Positions 1 through 12,949 of a stretch of 64,000 nucleotides of DNA are shown piece by piece. The DNA comes from Rhynchosporium graminicola. Its lineage: Eukaryota; Ascomycota; Leotiomycetes; Helotiales; Ploettnerulaceae. The notes beneath the pieces are model-generated. The model did no database searches and was not told the origin of the DNA. It saw only the letters and a list, made by a program, of their open reading frames with translations. Numbering within the stretch: the stretch's first letter is position 1; each line of letters begins with the position of its first letter. Both the position numbers and the translations under genes were made by a program. The stretch lies in contig FJUW01000044.1 in assembly GCA_900074885.1 (NCBI GenBank), positions 298,321 to 362,320 on the forward strand, in the 5' to 3' direction.

Positions 1-466
1 GATGAACGGAAGTTGACGAATACCGCCGTTCTGGCGCAGCTCAAAAATGTCATCACTCCACAGCCGCTGTAGCTTGTACCCCTCATCATTCGCACGGGGT
101 GTTGATGTTTTGAAAGCGAATCCTCCCATTTCTGCGCAGTAGGCGTAGGGCATGGTCTAGTTCGACTTTTCGCTGTGAGGTAGATCCAATCCGTCCTGGT
201 CTTTCATTTTCCAGACCTTTGCAAGCGATCGCTTAGCATTCACTAGATCCACCCAAGCCTTCGCGAGAAGAATCTCTGGAGCCAGAAGCGTCACTAGCAT
301 CCACTCGAACTTCTTCAGAGGCCGGCCCACTTGATGCTGCCTCGCCAGTTTTGGTCCCTGCCATCACGTTGCTCCGGAACATTGGGGTGCTGAACTGTCC
401 ATATGCAAATGAAGATCAGGAAAAGACTACCGTAGAGTATTTCCAGGGTTCCACGAGCATTTAGAG
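1..466 (-). pseudogene. Decayed fungal multi-pass membrane protein, truncated by window edge
   Basis: Read on the minus strand, the codons resemble a widespread, functionally unassigned fungal membrane-protein family, with a hydrophobic stretch, then 'IWTVQHPNVPEQRDGR', and later 'WMLVTLLAPEILLAKAW' and 'MPYAYCAEMGGFAF'. The exon seems to begin at 466 after a CACAG acceptor. Two lesions are visible. A frameshift near 310-325 separates 'GSIKWAG' from the following 'KKFEWML'. An in-frame TAG lies at 157-159, where I would expect a Trp codon just before the 'TM..AY.A.MGGF' motif. The reading continues off the window edge, so the C-terminus is not seen. Family assignment is from memory of the motif pattern, and no function is claimed. 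The Trp-to-TAG change is a G-to-A transition, compatible with but not proof of RIP. Confidence 0.55.
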
Positions 467-3400
467 CTGTGACTAAGGTAATTCTCTCGAGAGGGACGGT
501 GCAGTGTGTGGTGAACGTCGAAGCGGTGACGAGGCTGCGGGTGAAAATTGCGGCAGAGATAAGGCAGAAGGTAATGATTATCGCGGAAGGTCTTGGAAGA
601 AGTGCAGGTTACGATCAAATGAAGTTACTGGGGAGTTGAAAGAGGAGATGAGAGTTACACTTGGAAATCAAAGGGTAGATTGCCTAGATATATACCTCAT
701 TCAGTACCGACATGCACTGACGCCCATCAAGGCTTAGATATGCGCCTGCCATGTGGTGTACAGTATCCCGATAGCCTTGCCAAGGAGAATCTGACCGACC
801 TATACTTAGACTAGTTTATGTAGAAACTCCGCAGCTTAAAACTGGCTGTTGAGGTCAAATCCAAACACAACAGATAACTGCATAAAGACAACTGTCTGTT
901 CAAAGAAAAGAAAACAACCCTTAAAGGAAAGAAAGTTCAATTATCGTAACAAGAAACTAATCAAGAGCTCAGAATATGAAATTATGCTGTACTGAGAATA
1001 ATGTGCAGCAACCATCAGCTGAACAATCATCAGCTGAACAGCAAACCAAAAAAACTTACTATGCAGCCGTCAGCTCCGCCACCACCAGAAGCTCAGCGCT
1101 CGATATCACCCAGCGAATGACAGAAGAGGGTGCAGAATACATATTGGTCGGAGGAATGAGCGAGTCAGAGGAAATGTATGGGCGAGAGAGAATGTCGAGC
1201 CGATCAAACTGTGAGCTAAAGCAGGATCGAGGCTTGTCTTCTTGTTGCCAAAAGAATGACGTTGGACGCATCTAATATCAAGAGGGAGATTCTAATCACG
1301 AAAGAAAATCGAGGAAAAAATCTACTTGACTCGTGGACTCCCGACAGTTAATCTTCTCCATACAGAACTTTGAGATTCATCCTGCGATGATCATAAGCTT
1401 CAGGGCGGGGTAACACGCGAGTCGAGCCGAGCAAAGTAAACATTAGCTTCCGGTCCACTTCCCTTACACGAATGTCATTGCTAGCATATTCACTTGAGTT
1501 TCTACATCTACTTTTTGGATTCTTGAAGATAGCTCATTCTTGTTTTTTGTGACTCTTTTAAACCTTATCTTACCAGTATAAAATTCGTTCTCTGGTGTGA
1601 TCTCTTCCAGACAATGCCTTCTTTTGCCTAGAGTGCCAATAGTCTACTCCTATTATGACTAATGATTCTTCTTCCAAAGAGGTCAATAATATTTCGGATG
1701 TCCGTAATTTTCCAACCCTTCACACAAATCCAACTGTCTTCCTGGGTTTTAATCTCGAAATTGAACTAGTCTAGCTCAGGTCCGTATCTTTTCAATTTAT
1801 TTTTCTCGGTCATTTTCTCACATGAAGTTATGAACGACTTACTGCCGTTAAACGTTTGCTTATGAGATTCATTTTTCTTCTTCGAGACTCACTCGCATAC
1901 CCTCATGCACGTCATACACTGACTTTCAATCCTCCACGACCTCGCAAGTATTTCCCCTAGCGGTCGTCAACGCTTATACAATACCAGCCTACCAAGACCG
2001 ACTACACCCAACAGCAGCATACAACGAGAAGTCTGTCACTGGACAAGAGTACCTCTGATCTTGCCGAACCAAGGACAGTGTAGATTCAATGCACCTGAAG
2101 CCTGGGAAAGTACTGTATCTCAGAAATTCCAGTTGATCAAGCGTCTAAAAACGAGCAGCCATTAGAGCCCTCTGGGAGAACTTCGACTAGCGCTAATGCT
2201 ATGCTCAGGAGGAGTTAACTCATGTTTATACTTACAGATTACCGGGAGGTAGAACTTCTACAACATATCTTCCCAACGGGCCATTCAGAAGACAGACTTC
2301 ACTAAACCGGAGGATGGGTGTGAAGTGATTGATAGTGTTGCATTCTTATTTTTCCATATTTTACAAGATGAACGTCCGCAAGACCCTGCTTCAGTTGGTG
2401 AACGGATGAGCTTAAGCTTCGTAGCTTTCTCGTTGAAGTATACAAAGCAAATAAGCCGCACTTCTACCAATCTTTCTGATTCTGTAACTCATTATTCGGT
2501 AAACCCGTCTGGAAGTTTTCTCAGCGGAGCAATAAAGGAGCAATTCTCAATACTATAGAAAGGAAATATATCCAGTAATTCTTGGTTTGCTCATCTATCC
2601 ACTGACGCATACATCTTTGCTCCTTTAATCTCCATGGCTCTTCCCTGTTGAACTTAGGTCAGGTACCCAGGGTGGATCGACCATAATAGACAAGTATCAA
2701 ACTGATTCTTTGTCTGAAGCTGAAGTGGGAATATCCTTACTATGTTGGAGCCAAATAGTGAATACGGCTTGAAACTGCGCGCAGAAGTCTGCTAGACTTT
2801 ATCATGAATTATCTGAGTAAAGGATGTTTGGATGGCGGAACAACTGCTTGGTTCTGACATTATTCTTAGTCAAAGCTGCTCAGCTGATCGGGTTTAACGA
2901 ATTGAGCATATTGAAACTAGACATCCAATCATTGGTCGCATGAAACTCTGCGGCGATGAAACGTAGTACGCACGCGTTAATGTAAGATCCTAGAAATTTC
3001 TACACGTATCTTGGGCTGATGTACTTCAGAAAATAAACATATCTGCGGACACTTACACGTATATATGTATACGCGAGGCAGTTGCTTTCTCGGGTTCGGT
3101 GTACGCCAATTGACACCTTTGTAGTCTTACCTTCTCATTTTACAAGGAAGGAAAGTTGCTTTAGTTTGACCGTGTTTTCAGAGGTCTGACGTTCACAAGA
3201 ATCAGACTAACCTGATTAAGCTGACACTCAGTATAACATGATAGAATTGCGACGACGTGATCCGGGCAGATAAAGACAGTCGGTTTTCATAGAAAATATC
3301 TGTATAGAGTTGATGTTCTCTTTCTCTGATTCTATTTCGCTCTTGCTCCCTACAGAACTATCAAAATTAGTAGCGTCATATGAGGACAGTGATATTTAGC

Positions 3401-3490
3401 TATTGCACCTTCGCTATAGACTTCACGCCGGCTACTCGATCTGAGTTATTCACGTCCTAAAAGCGTTTAGCCTCCTCATATAGCCTTCGC
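467..3490. other. Gene-poor, decayed intergenic sequence
   Basis: No open frame here has recognisable protein motifs or convincing splice structure. Short frames at 504-737, 976-1275 and 2325-2558 are of chance length. A small direct repeat (ATCAGCTGAACA, twice) lies near 1014-1040. Composition is moderately AT-rich, as in the other gene gaps. Confidence 0.6.
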
Positions 3491-3870
3491 CTTCGGGAAT
3501 CTATTGAAAGGTCATGAGGCCATAAGGCATACCCGCACGTTGGAATAACCCTGTATCAGGCACCTATGCCACTTTACCTGCCTAGATTTAAGCGAGTTTC
3601 CCCCTCCTAGAAGCTATAATCTTCTGTAAAGCTACAAGGACTGGAACTTTCTATATAGTTAATTATAGAGACTATAACTCGCATTCAATTAGAATGCACT
3701 TTTCAGTTTTTTTCTTCCGCACGTAGTTTCGTAGTGTAATTAATCACTTTTGGAACCTTCAAACCTATATCTCTAAGTCATTTGCTTAGCTAGCGAAAGC
3801 GGCATGCGCGTGTCTTGGTGCGATATGTGTGTATGCCTTGTGGCCTCATAAACTTTCAATTGATTCCCGC
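3491..3870. mobile_element. MITE-like element, copy 1 (family A)
   Basis: The left end from 3491 contains GGGAATCTATTGAAAG and ATGAGGCCATAAGGCATAC. The reverse complement of the right end (to 3870) reads GGGAATCAATTGAAAG and ATGAGGCCACAAGGCATAC, so the terminal inverted repeats are about 40-45 bp and imperfect. The interior has no coding capacity. A second copy in the same orientation lies at 4235-4635 and shares both the ends and the interior (for example GGCATGCG followed by a TCTTGGTG core near the right end). This is the structure of a non-autonomous DNA transposon. No clear target-site duplication could be fixed by eye. Confidence 0.72.
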
Positions 3871-3880
3871 CTGAGCAAAC

Positions 3881-3924
3881 TCTAGATTACAGTTATGTAT
3901 TGACTTTTCTGACTGTAATCTAGA
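3881..3924. repeat. Perfect 13-bp inverted repeat (hairpin)
   Basis: TCTAGATTACAGT (3881-3893) and ACTGTAATCTAGA (3912-3924) are perfect inverse complements around an 18-nt loop. It sits immediately right of the copy-1 element and could be a remnant of another small element. Confidence 0.75.
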
Positions 3925-4234
3925 TTCCCTACTCCGTCCGAGTCCCGTTCAGCCAATCGTATGCCATCATCCTGACCGATCTACGTGACGAAAATGCATC
4001 CTGTGCATTTCGGTCACCAAGGTTGATATGCTTATTCGGGGTCGAGCTTCTTCACTTTCCCTGCAACTAGTGTATGACCGCGAGAAGGCTTTTGAGAACG
4101 TGGATGGGAAGACTATCGCAACCTTCAGTATTTCGCAGATCGCTGAAATAGGTGCTTTGCGAACCTTAAAGTACAGCCGTGAGGTATGGTTAAGGAGTGT
4201 CCTGCAGGGATTATTTTTATATCCCGTAATATCG
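3925..4234. other. Spacer between the two family A elements
   Basis: About 310 bp of non-repetitive DNA. A plus-strand frame (4028-4255) and a minus-strand frame (3967-4242) overlap here, and neither has recognisable motifs. It may be the remains of an older gene interrupted by the elements. Confidence 0.45.
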
Positions 4235-4635
4235 GAATCCATTATTTCGTCATGAGGCTACAAGGCACACATCCACCTAAAGTCAACCCCTATATCAGGC
4301 ATAAGACGCTCGGGCATGCCTCTTTATCTTAACAAATCAAGCGAGGTTATGCCCCCCTAATACCTATTTTCATGTCTTAGAGTACTATCTTATACGCGAT
4401 CAAAATATTTAATAGGGTAGTTACTAATTAATTTTAGTCTAGCCTAATAAGAATACTCTTTTCGAATTATTCTTAGGCTATATTTTCGCTATTATAAAAT
4501 TACTAGAGCTACTCTCTAGTTCTACTTTCGGACGATTTCACGAAGTCTATTGCTACGCGAGAAAAGGCGGCATGCGTGGCTCTTGGTGTGGTATGTGTGT
4601 ATGCCTCGTGGCCTCATGACGAAATAATCGATTCC
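4235..4635. mobile_element. MITE-like element, copy 2 (family A)
   Basis: The left terminus contains ATTATTTCGTCATGAGGC. The right terminus contains GCCTCATGACGAAATAAT, an exact 18-bp inverse complement, with further imperfect pairing outward (GATTCCG and CGGAATC). The interior matches copy 1 in the same orientation, including ATATCAGGCA near the left end and GTGTGTATGCCT near the right end. The right end lies about 330 bp upstream of the sedolisin start codon, so the insertion may lie in that gene's promoter region. Confidence 0.75.
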
Positions 4636-4965
4636 GTAATATCGCAGTCGTAACGCGACGCAGCCTCGCAGAAAACTACGTTTAGATATACAATCTTCTG
4701 GGTATTCTCTAAGCGTTAAGGTGAGCTTTCTTGTGATACATATCCAAAGAGCTATGAGATGTTGAGATTTGTTAAACCTAGGGTACCCCCTTGTCAGTAC
4801 TAACAATACTTGACCGCTGTACCTCGTATGCAGTAAGTATGGCGGCCTCGAATTTAACTTTACAACACGCGATTGCGAAGACGGTAGTGAGAGATAAAAG
4901 GTCAAGCTGACCCCGCAGCAACCTTCCGGCACCTGGGTGTTCGATTCATTATTCTCTCTGACAAA

Positions 4966-7453
4966 ATGTTGATGCGCTCGCTTTTCGCAATTTTGGCCAG
5001 TGGTCTTGTTATCGAGACTGTCGCAAACCCTGTTACCAATTCTTTGGGGACGAAACGAGAGATTCCTGCCTCGCATAGTCTGCACGAGCGTCACCTAGCT
5101 CATTGGAGTGAAGAATGGGTGAAGAAGTCCAAGATTCCCGGCAGCCAGGTCTTTCCAATGCGAATTGGTTTGAAGCAGCACAATCTTGAGGCCGGGCACA
5201 ACAAATTAATGGAACTGTAATGGATGTTTCCTCGTGTGTAATATTTCTGCTAATTTCAGGTCAGTTCCACTCCAGGATCGGCAAGCTATGGCAATCATAT
5301 GACTCCTGAAGAAGTCATAGATTTCTTTGCACCACCTCAGTCTGTGACCGATGCAGTCCTCGATTGGCTTCATTCCTCGGGTATTGGTGCCGATCGATGT
5401 GCACCGTCCGTGAATAAACAGGTGAGATATTCCTTTCACAAGTATGATTAATTATGCTGATCCACTTAAGTGGATCCAATTCGATGCAACAGCTGAGGAG
5501 GTAGAGAACCTGTTATTTGCAGACTTCTACCTCTGGAAGCATTCATCTGGTGTGCATGATATTTCGACCGAAGAATATCACCTGCCGAAGCACATTCAAG
5601 AGCATGTCGACTATATCACACCTGGAATCAGACTCCGCCAAAGAAGTGCTAAAGTTGGTGCCGGCGATGAGCTCTTGAAGCGATCTGACAGTACTCTGAG
5701 TGGTGGAGGTATCCGGCCTCAAAATGTTGGCGATCTACCCGGCTTTCCTCAGACCAACGCCACGAACTGTGATGTTTACGTCACAGCCGACTGTACCAGA
5801 GGTGGGTTTGGATCGTATTAATTTAGAACAGTGACTTACATTTCATCACAGTCCAATACGGTATTCCAGCTGCCAGCAAGTCTGCACCCGGAAACAAACT
5901 TGGGATCTACGAGAACAATGGAATACATTACAGCAGAGCCGATCTTGATGTTTTCTACAGCCATCTTTATCCGTATGAACGAACTCTGAACGTCCGTCTG
6001 TGCTTTCTGACCTTGATACAGTCACATTCCTAATGGCACATATCCAGAAGAGCGTCTCATCGACGGTGCCTTCGGAGCCATAGAAACCGTAGACAAATTC
6101 GTCGCATTAAACGATAGTGAAGCAGCACTTGATTTTGGTACCGCAAGCCCTCTTATTTATCCGCAAGGGCTTGTACTGTTCCAAGATGGTGATGAGTACT
6201 GGGAGGTCGAGGGAGATTCCTATGGTTTCTGGAACAGTGAGTACTTTACATTCAGTAAAATTAGTACTAGCTATATGAGCTAAACCTTCTAGATTTCCTC
6301 GATGCCATTGATGGAAGTTACTGCACTTACAGTGCATTCAACGAGACTGGCAACTGCAAAACCGAAGAATGTCTTGACCCCATTTATCCTGATCCCAGTC
6401 CAGGTGGGTACAAAGGCGAACTTCAATGTGGAGTCTACAAGCCCGTACGTACTTCCTCCCCAACATTAAGTTCTCTCGCCAGTCACATCAAAATTAACAA
6501 ACCCAGACCAATGTGATCTCCATCTCTTACGAGGCAAACGAATTCGCCCTCCCCGACAACTATATTAAGCGCCAATGCAACGAGTGGATGAAGCTCGCCC
6601 TCCAAGGTGTCACAACTATCTTTCCCTCCGGCGACTCGGGCGTTGGACGCTCCGGGGGTAAAAGTCAATGCAAAGGAGCGTCAGGGAATATCTTCAAGCC
6701 AATTTACGCCTCCTCGTGTCCCTATGCCCTCTCAGTTGGTGGTACACAATATGACCGCTTCTCTAACTCCACTGCCCCCATTGCAGGCCAAAAACTCCAC
6801 GAGGTAGCTACAACGAGCTATGCCAGTGGAGGAGGCTTCTCGAATGTGTTTGGAACTCCGAGTTATCAGCGCGATGCTGTTGATAGATATTTTGATCAGG
6901 TGAAAGATAAGCTTGGCTTTGATGGATACGATCACTTCATCGAAAAAGGCAATTTCAGTTCAGTGGAGCATGGCGTTTTTCATCGCGGCGGTAGGGCATA
7001 TCCTGATGTCAGTGCTGTGGGTGACAGGCAAATCATATACAGCAATGGGACTTGGATTGCGGGAGGTGGAACTTCAGTGTCCGCGCCGGTTTGGGGAGCA
7101 ATTCTGACTTTAGTTAATGAAGAGAGGATTGCGGCGGGGAAGAGTACGGTTGGGTTTGTTAATCCTGTATTGGTATGTACTACCTCTGATTGACCCTATC
7201 AAGTTCGTTTAAGCGAGAATGTTGCTGATTGTTCATGGCAGTATCAACATCCTGAAGCTTTTAACGATATTACTGTTGGTAGCAATCCTGGATGTGGTGG
7301 ACCGGGCTTCCCTACGGCCAAGGGTTGGGATCCTGTCACCGGTCTTGGGTAGGTCTCTTCCTCACTCCAAGGTTTTGTTCTGCAAATCTTCTAATTCCTC
7401 TTTCTAGGTCGCCTAACTTCCCGGTCTTACTGAAGGTGCTGATGAGTATTTGA
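4966..7453 (+). CDS. Secreted sedolisin-family (S53) tripeptidyl-peptidase
   Basis: A serine-carboxyl peptidase that is active at acid pH and removes tripeptides from, or cleaves, proteins outside the cell. Nine exons give one 681-residue frame: 4966-5216, 5265-5421, 5471-5801, 5852-5972, 6022-6236, 6293-6444, 6507-7172, 7242-7348, 7408-7453. The introns are 48-69 nt, GT-AG and phase-consistent. A signal peptide covers roughly residues 1-21 and is followed by a pro-kumamolisin-type prodomain. The S53 catalytic set is visible: Glu320 and Asp324 in 'SEAALDFG', oxyanion Asp452 in 'FPSGDSGVG', and nucleophile Ser599 in 'GGGTSVSAP'. Length and the C-terminal 'GWDPVTGLGSPNFP' suit the fungal family. 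The start ATG at 4966 precedes a hydrophobic core; a second ATG lies at 4972. A family A inverted-repeat element ends ~330 bp upstream. The exact subfamily and peptidase specificity are not assigned. Confidence 0.95.
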
Positions 7454-9602
7454 GGCAAGATTAAAAGTCTAGAGGCGATCATACCAGGATCTTAGCTCAA
7501 GTATACTTCGAACTGATATTAATCCCGACCAATTTTTACTCCATTCCACCTTGGTTGTCGATGTCGATGTGTTTGCTGGATGTAGAGATTTATTGGTTAA
7601 TTCATTATCACGTGACGGCCTCCAGTTTCAAGTAAACAAAAATACTGCTCTGTTTGATGAATCGAGGCCAGATGCTTGAATTTTATGCTTACGGAGCTTG
7701 ATCTGTAAAATTCATAAGTATGATACCATGACGAATACCGGGTCCTGCATGTCAAAATCCAACTTGCCAAGCTTCAATCATACAGACGAAAACCCGCCTC
7801 TGTACTGGACCTGCCCATATGATAACACTGGCCCATAACAGACTCAGGCGGCACAATGCTCAGAATCTACTTGCTTACCAGGAAGAACCTCGCCTACGGA
7901 GTTCAGGCTGTACTCTGTCCAGAGTCGCGCTGTTGAATCAATAGGAACGCAGGATTATACGAAATCCTGTACTATAGCACGGTCGTGAACCTGAAAATGT
8001 AACAAGCTAGAGTAGAATGTTCGTCTTTGCCACCATATGAAATGTTCAGGAGAATTGATGAATTTAATCCTGCTAGTGACAGCAAAAAGTATAGTAGCAA
8101 CGGTATAATTCCAACATAAAATTTCAAAAGAACGGTTGCCCGGACCAGCTGAAAAGCCCAAAATTTAAGACAATTTCTATACAAGAAGATTTGATAATGA
8201 TGCAATTATAAATCGTCGTTGCTTATGCTACCTTTCGCATCCAACAACGTCAGCCAATGCTTGGGAATTGGTAAGTAGCATGGGATTCGTGTGGTAGCCT
8301 ACACCCAGGGTATCTCCAACCCACCAATTCGTACGCATATTATAAAGTATTATCTTGCTACATAGGAATTTCCATCATCCTGCAATTTGACCTCATATCC
8401 ATCTTGTGGCTCGAATTGGACTGCACGGCGATCCGGCGAAGGATAGTTTGTTTTTCGTCTTACTAAAGAGTGCTTTGACTAAAGCCAAGCGGAAAATAGA
8501 GACAAAGTGAAAATGTGACAAAGATTTATAGTCTTTGAAATATATGATAGTGTTACAGACAGTGATTGTCTTTAAATAAGTGACAGCAGTAAGGCAAGTG
8601 ACATAAGAAAGAACATCTAGAACAAATCAGCCAGATTACCTCGAGGACTTGCTTACTGTAGGAAACGTGCGGGAATTCTAGGCGGTTAGACATATCTTAC
8701 TCTTTAAATCGGGTAGATCTTTGTTTCGCCCACAAACAGTACAGCAGCTTAACTTCTCCATTGGCTCACTGCATGAGCATTTGAAGAAGTCAAAATGAGG
8801 CTTTATATCTCGCCTGAGCTCATCGAATCCTTTCAATTCAAGGATCTTGCTTGCCGGATAAAATGAGGTATATCAGACAGCGAAACAATATCCATATATC
8901 GAAGAGAGTTTGTGAATGAATGGAAGTATTATGATCATGATCGAGGTATGGAGAGGATGTCGTCGTGGCCACGGATATAAATAAGCCACTTGAAATGAGT
9001 GCAGAGGAACCATGATGAGAATAACCAGGATGCAGAGTTACAACTCAGGAAAGATCCAGGTAGCGAAAACAGTGGGTGTTCTTCATTTTCTATCACTGAA
9101 AAAGTAGAGTTACTTGCCATAATATGATTGTAGGTGTGGATGTGAACAAGCAGGGAAGACAGCGTGTTTTCTTATTCTGGGATGGTCGCAAGGCGCAACA
9201 AAGACTTTTGAGAACTAACAGTGTTGCAGGTTTTGATAGTGGATTGAGAACTGACAATGGGCAAAAGGAGTCACATGCTTGAAATGAAATAGCATCACCA
9301 CACATGTCACATTACTTGATGGTAACTTGTGGTAATGTTTTCTGTATTAGCAAGCAGGGAGCTGTTGAGATTGCGGTCTTGAACAGCCGGAGTCTTGTTA
9401 TGAAGGAAGTATATAGCAGTACATATTATATAGAAACCTCTTCTTGATCCTACAGGCAATTAGGGTGAAAACAATCACTAGGCTTAGGAAGCTCGATTGG
9501 GAGACATTATATATTTATTTTGGATTGCTCCATACTGTAGCTAGTCATAAGTCATAAGATCATTCACATACCGCCAACACGATAACCTATCTCAATTTCA
9601 AC
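7454..9602. other. Intergenic region between sedolisin and beta-glucosidase genes
   Basis: The two genes are convergent, so this 2.1-kb stretch holds both 3' ends. Only short overlapping frames of chance character are present (for example 7955-8205 and 8935-9305, minus). I see no repeat, RNA gene or domain. Confidence 0.6.
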
Positions 9603-12106
9603 CTAAATAACAGTGAAGCTTCCCGCCAGCTTGTAATCTCTACTGCTGAAACCAAGACTGACACCGAACACGCCCTCAGGAATGATCCAGTCTTGGCTAA
9701 CAACATCCCAATAACTCAGATCACGTCTCATCAACGGGAAGCTAACAGTCTCATTGGCTCCAGGCTCAAGCATAACCTTCTCAAATCCTCTCAACTGCTT
9801 AGGTGGTGTTCCAGCCGGGGCAGAATCTGGCATCATGATGTATAATTGCGGAACAGCGGCACCAGCAACATCACCAGTGTTGGAAACACTGACAGTGATA
9901 CTGTAAAGGGTCTCCCACAGAGCAGGGTTCCCACCAGGAGTGGTTTTTTGAGCTGGTGCAGTGGCGGGGACAGTTGCATTGCCAGAGCAGCTTTCGATAG
10001 CGAGATCAGCAAGACCGAAAGTCGTGTACGAGAGACCAAAGCCGAACTCGTATCTAACGCTCATATTCTGGGCGTCGAAGTAGCGGTAGTCAATCTCGAG
10101 CTTCTCTTCGAAATACGCTTGCCATGCATCAGGATCGGTGCTGTTGACTGCGGTGGTAGGGAGACCGTTGTAGTCGTCACTGGAAAGAGCAATAGTGTAT
10201 GGGAGATGACCCGATGGGTTTACATCACCGTATAGGAGGTCGACGATTGAGTTTCCAGATTCCTGACCTGGATAGTGCGCAGCGAGGATGGCAGTTACAT
10301 TAGGGTGGTCGGCCCATGGGAGGTCATTGATTCCGGAAGAGTGGGTGACAACGATGGTATTATTGCAGTATGATGCGACGGATTCAACGACTTCATTTCC
10401 TTGCCAGTCGAGTTCGAGAGAGATACGGTCGAGAGCCTCTTCGGCCCAGGTCTTCAGGAAGACCAGGCAGACGTCGGGAGTCTCCGGAGTTGCGAGATCG
10501 GTAATGTTGCTGGTAGCTATCAGAGTGTTATTAAGCCATTGTTGAATTAAAGCACCGTCCTTGCTGGCGCGGGCCTTGAGGGCTTCGAGAGGTGTGATGA
10601 GGTATGTGAGACGTCCTGTTCCAGAACCGCCGCCTGATACAAGGGTACCGTACTCAAAGTCGACCTGGTTGTATAAGCCTTGTGTATCTTCACTGGCATC
10701 GTTTCCAAAGACAGAGATGATCTTAGGGGCCTTGAGTGGGAGTGCCTTGTTGACATTTTTGAGCATTACCGTTGATGAGGCGCCATGCTTGCGGATCAAG
10801 GCACCGTGATCGGCTCGGACATCGCGGCTGCGAGTTCCGTTCAAGACATAAGGCTTGGTCCAGGTGCTCTTAGGAGAGAATGTGTTGAGATCAGCAGAAG
10901 AAGGGTCAACGGTTGGGTAATCCTTGTCTTGACCGAGCCAGAAGTATGGGGTCATGATACGGATGATCATGTCATCCACGCGAGAGGAGTCCAATGTACC
11001 GTTGTTGACAGCGATTGTGACATTGCCGCCGAAATCCGAAACCTCATCAGTACCATTACTGGACCAAAGTTGGCCATAGAGACCAAGACCACCAGGCATG
11101 TTCATATCAAGACCAGCCTCGATGGATGGAACACCTGAGTGAGTGGCACCCCAATCAGACATTACGTAGCCCTGAAAGCCAAGCTCTCCCTTCAGTAAGC
11201 CGTTCATAGCCTTGGAATTCTCACAGGCGTATGAGCCATTCAATCTCTGGTAACTGCACATGAAACTTGCGACACCGGCACGCACCGCGTTGGCAAAGGG
11301 CCACATGTACAACTCGTGCATAGTCCTGTCATCAATGTTGGAGGAGAGCGATTCTTGGACGATGCTGCCATTTTTGTAGGTTGGGTTTCTCTGGGTCTCT
11401 TGCTCGATACCTATCCAGTGTTTGGCGCAAGCCTGAAGACCATTGGTTTGGAGACCGAGGATAGTCTCTTCCATTGCAACACCAGTAAGATATGAGTCAG
11501 GCGAGAAACCTTCCCAATTTCTACCCGCATAGGCAGATCGACCGAGAGGGCCAGCAACAGGACTGGAGAAGAGGTTAGTAATTTGAAATCAGCTTATTGA
11601 AATCAACGTCTGAACTTACGAAAGAGCAACTTCAGCTCCTTTGCCTCTGAATTCAGCACCCATGGCTTTTCCGCGCTCATACATCAATTTGCGATCGAAC
11701 GACGCTGCAGTAGTGACACCAGCTGGAAACACCGAAGCATAGTCCACAGTTCGAATAGCTAGGGGTCCGTCCTGAAGACAGAGACCACCGAATCCCAGAC
11801 GAGGTATGGCATATATATTACCGATACATGGTCCAGGTTTTCCAGTGACCATATTGGCTTTCTCATCTGGTGTCAGTTGAGCTGTGAAGTGCCTGGCCTT
11901 GACGAGGGCTTCCTCCCATCCACCTATCCCAGTGGCATTGGCTAAGGACTGTCAACATGATTCATGGAGACGAACTACCAAGACTTACGTGAAGGGTAAA
12001 CTGGTGGGGAGTGTCCATATGCGCCAAGAATCGTCGTGTTGAGAGGCTGGACAACAGCAAGAACTGGTGCAAGCAGAGCGGCGGCTGACATCAAGGGGTA
12101 GAACAT
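9603..12106 (-). CDS. Secreted GH3 beta-glucosidase
   Basis: Releases glucose from cello-oligosaccharides or other beta-glucosides outside the cell. Three exons on the minus strand (12106-11989, 11941-11620, 11562-9603) give 799 residues, with introns of 47 and 57 nt. The N-terminus 'MFYPLMSAAALLAPVLAVV' is a signal peptide. The GH3 N-terminal barrel contains 'KHWIGIEQETQRN' and the nucleophile motif 'GYVMSDWGATHSG', with Asp283 as catalytic nucleophile. The alpha/beta sandwich domain and a C-terminal fibronectin-III-like domain ('QLRGFEKVMLEPGANETVSF') follow. Many N-glycosylation sequons fit secretion. Length is normal for fungal GH3 enzymes. It is convergent with the upstream sedolisin gene. 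The family is certain, but substrate preference (cellobiose or other glucosides) is not shown by the sequence. Confidence 0.96.
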
Positions 12107-12949
12107 CTTGAAGATTATGGCGGATTGATGTACCGCGACTTACGACAAACAACCTTTGAAGGCGGCATCTCAATTCCTTTATATACCTATGTAAGTTCTG
12201 GGATAAAGAGGTAATGCGAAAAGTAGGTCAGCTAGGTGTTTAGCGTGAACTAGCGGTGCGGCCCCCAAATACGGGAGGCTGCTGCCCACTACCAAGATAA
12301 TCGTAAAAGTAGAAGCTACAGTAATGCTACGGCTGCGGAATATTTTTTTTTTTTCCAACACAACAACTTCACTTATAGCTACCCGGCAATACGCTAACGT
12401 GCTGTCAGAGGGCGATCACTCAAGTAACCTATGATCCTATTCTTACTCTGAAGGTACTATTAAAATTGCTATAATAGAGTAAGGTGCTACTAAGTTTAAT
12501 AGCGAATCTATTACTTCAGGTTAACTGTTACTCTGATTCAACAGATATTCAGCAGTTACAACAGACCCTATCTATACTGCTTACTAAAGCGACGTCCTAG
12601 GTGGTCAATTCAGTCACTTTCTCTACCTATATTATAGCCATAGTAAGCGTGATATAGAAAAGTGGCCTTGCCTACGGGGTAGTGGAGATAGACTAAATTC
12701 TTAGTTAACCTCAATCTCCAACTATTTCTTTTCCCCGAACATATACCCGTTCCTCTGCTCAGGGATACGTCATGGCATGTCAAAAGACCATGACATTTCC
12801 CAGCTAATGGACCACGGGTCATCCTTTGGCTTATCATCTTGCTGCTCGAATCGGTCCGGAGTATTGTCTCGTCCTGGTACCCCATCTTTGAGAATCTTAG
12901 ACCAATCTAATGACTTCAAATTTCTGCAAAACTATAGGATTCGTGATCA
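12107..12949. other. Upstream region of the beta-glucosidase gene, then AT-rich sequence
   Basis: The first ~100 bases are the 5' leader and promoter area of the minus-strand GH3 gene. Beyond that lie a poly-T run near 12347-12356 and AT-rich sequence with repeated CTATTA/TACTCT-type words. No gene is seen. Confidence 0.55.

Noticed and set aside
4522..5094. 190-codon minus-strand open frame overlapping the sedolisin first exon
   Set aside because: It runs through the right end of the family A element and antisense to the sedolisin signal peptide; no domain, and the plus-strand gene explains the region.
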